Assembly (NCBI GenBank): GCA_025996755.1
Contig: BNTR01000165.1
Span: 1-5,023, forward strand
DNA length: 5,023 nucleotides
Source of the DNA: Bacteroidia bacterium
GTDB lineage: Bacteria > Bacteroidota > Bacteroidia > Bacteroidales > Azobacteroidaceae
Reading direction: 5' to 3'
Shown here: positions 4,643-5,023 of the stretch, one piece after another
Layout: every line of letters starts with the position of its first letter
How positions within the stretch are numbered: the stretch's first letter is position 1
Translations under genes and position numbers: made by a program
Notes under the pieces: generated by a model
The model's input: the letters and a program-made list of their open reading frames with translations, nothing else
The model's database searches: none
Told to the model about the DNA's origin: nothing

Positions 4643-5023
4643 ATGCTGCGCAAACCCGAATGGCTCAAAATAAATCTTGGCAACACCGCTGACTTTTCCG
4701 CCACCGGAAACATCGTCAGGGGGCGTGCCCTCCACACGATTTGCGAGAGCGGACGCTGCCCCAATCGCGGCGAATGTTGGAACCACCGGACGGCAACGTT
4801 TATGATTGCGGGTGACATTTGTACGCGCTCGTGCCGGTTTTGCAACACCAAATCGGGGCGACCGTTGCCGTTGGATGCCGACGAGCCGCGCAAGGTTGCC
4901 GAGTCTGTTCGCCGGCTGGGGTTGAAGCACGCCGTTGTTACCTCCGTTGACCGCGACGACCTGCCCGATGGCGGCGCAGCACATTGGGCGACCACTATCC
5001 GTGAAATTAAATGCGAAAACCCC
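4643..5023 (+). CDS. lipA: Lipoyl synthase, N-terminal part, cut by right edge
   Basis: A radical SAM enzyme that inserts two sulfur atoms into the octanoyl group carried by lipoyl domains (2-oxoacid dehydrogenase E2 subunits and GcvH), completing lipoate synthesis in the cytoplasm. The 127 codons present start MLRKPEWLKINL and hold both iron-sulfur sites. The auxiliary cluster CX4CX5C is C34, C39, C45 in CESGRCPNRGEC, and the radical SAM motif CX3CX2C is C60, C64, C67 in CTRSCRFC. Their 15-residue spacing equals that of the E. coli enzyme. The family segment HAVVTSVDRDDLPDGG follows. The start is fixed by an in-frame stop at 4628-4630 and by RKPEWLK being the usual beginning. The last 60% or so, including the C-terminal serine ligand of the auxiliary cluster, is outside the window. 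No TAnnTTTG promoter is visible in the repeat-filled gap upstream; it may be transcribed through from dpp4 or from a promoter I cannot recognise. Confidence 0.97.
   Translation, partial: MLRKPEWLKINLGNTADFSATGNIVRGRALHTICESGRCPNRGECWNHRTATFMIAGDICTRSCRFCNTKSGRPLPLDADEPRKVAESVRRLGLKHAVVTSVDRDDLPDGGAAHWATTIREIKCENP

Noticed and set aside
4609..4995. Two overlapping minus-strand open frames opposite lipA
   Set aside because: lipA is certain from its two cysteine motifs, and the antisense frames show no recognisable domain.

Overview
The window looks like chromosomal DNA from a member of the Bacteroidales. Three things point there. Good matches to the Bacteroidetes sigma factor pattern (TTTG, about 19-22 bases, TAnnTTTG) sit upstream of genes. 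Shine-Dalgarno sequences are absent. The dipeptidyl peptidase IV closely resembles the Porphyromonas gingivalis enzyme as I remember it. The genus cannot be fixed from this sequence.

Layout, left to right. Bases 1-153 (minus strand) hold the first 51 codons of kbl (glycine C-acetyltransferase), cut by the window edge. Directly upstream on the same strand is tRNA-Pro(TGG), 182-256, with its own promoter. Next is a complete, AT-rich minus-strand gene, 319-1137, for a DUF4422 family glycosyltransferase of the kind found in capsule and exopolysaccharide loci. Bases 1138-1439 are an intergenic stretch. It holds a 28-bp perfect inverted repeat (1167-1194 and 1291-1318) around a 96-bp core with a promoter that now faces away from the glycosyltransferase. 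A direct repeat copy (1320-1355) matches the 3' end of the glycosyltransferase gene (337-373). A second promoter there serves the next gene, dinD (1440-2073), which is a pseudogene: an internal deletion removed its middle and shifted the frame. Then comes a complete secreted dipeptidyl peptidase IV gene (2134-4299). A 343-base intergenic region follows, filled with copies of a 46-bp two-hairpin repeat (4359-4604). Last is the 5' part of lipA (lipoyl synthase), 4643 to the right edge.

How it fits together. kbl, dpp4 and lipA are ordinary metabolic genes: glycine and threonine metabolism, periplasmic peptide use, and lipoate synthesis. The segment between tRNA-Pro and dpp4 looks like an accessory, plastic region: an orphan AT-rich glycosyltransferase, inverted and direct repeats, and a decayed dinD.

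The most interesting candidate is the inverted-repeat segment at 1167-1318. It has the structure of a phase-variable (invertible) promoter, apparently read here in the OFF orientation for the glycosyltransferase. This is inference. No recombinase gene lies in the window and no inverted reads were available.
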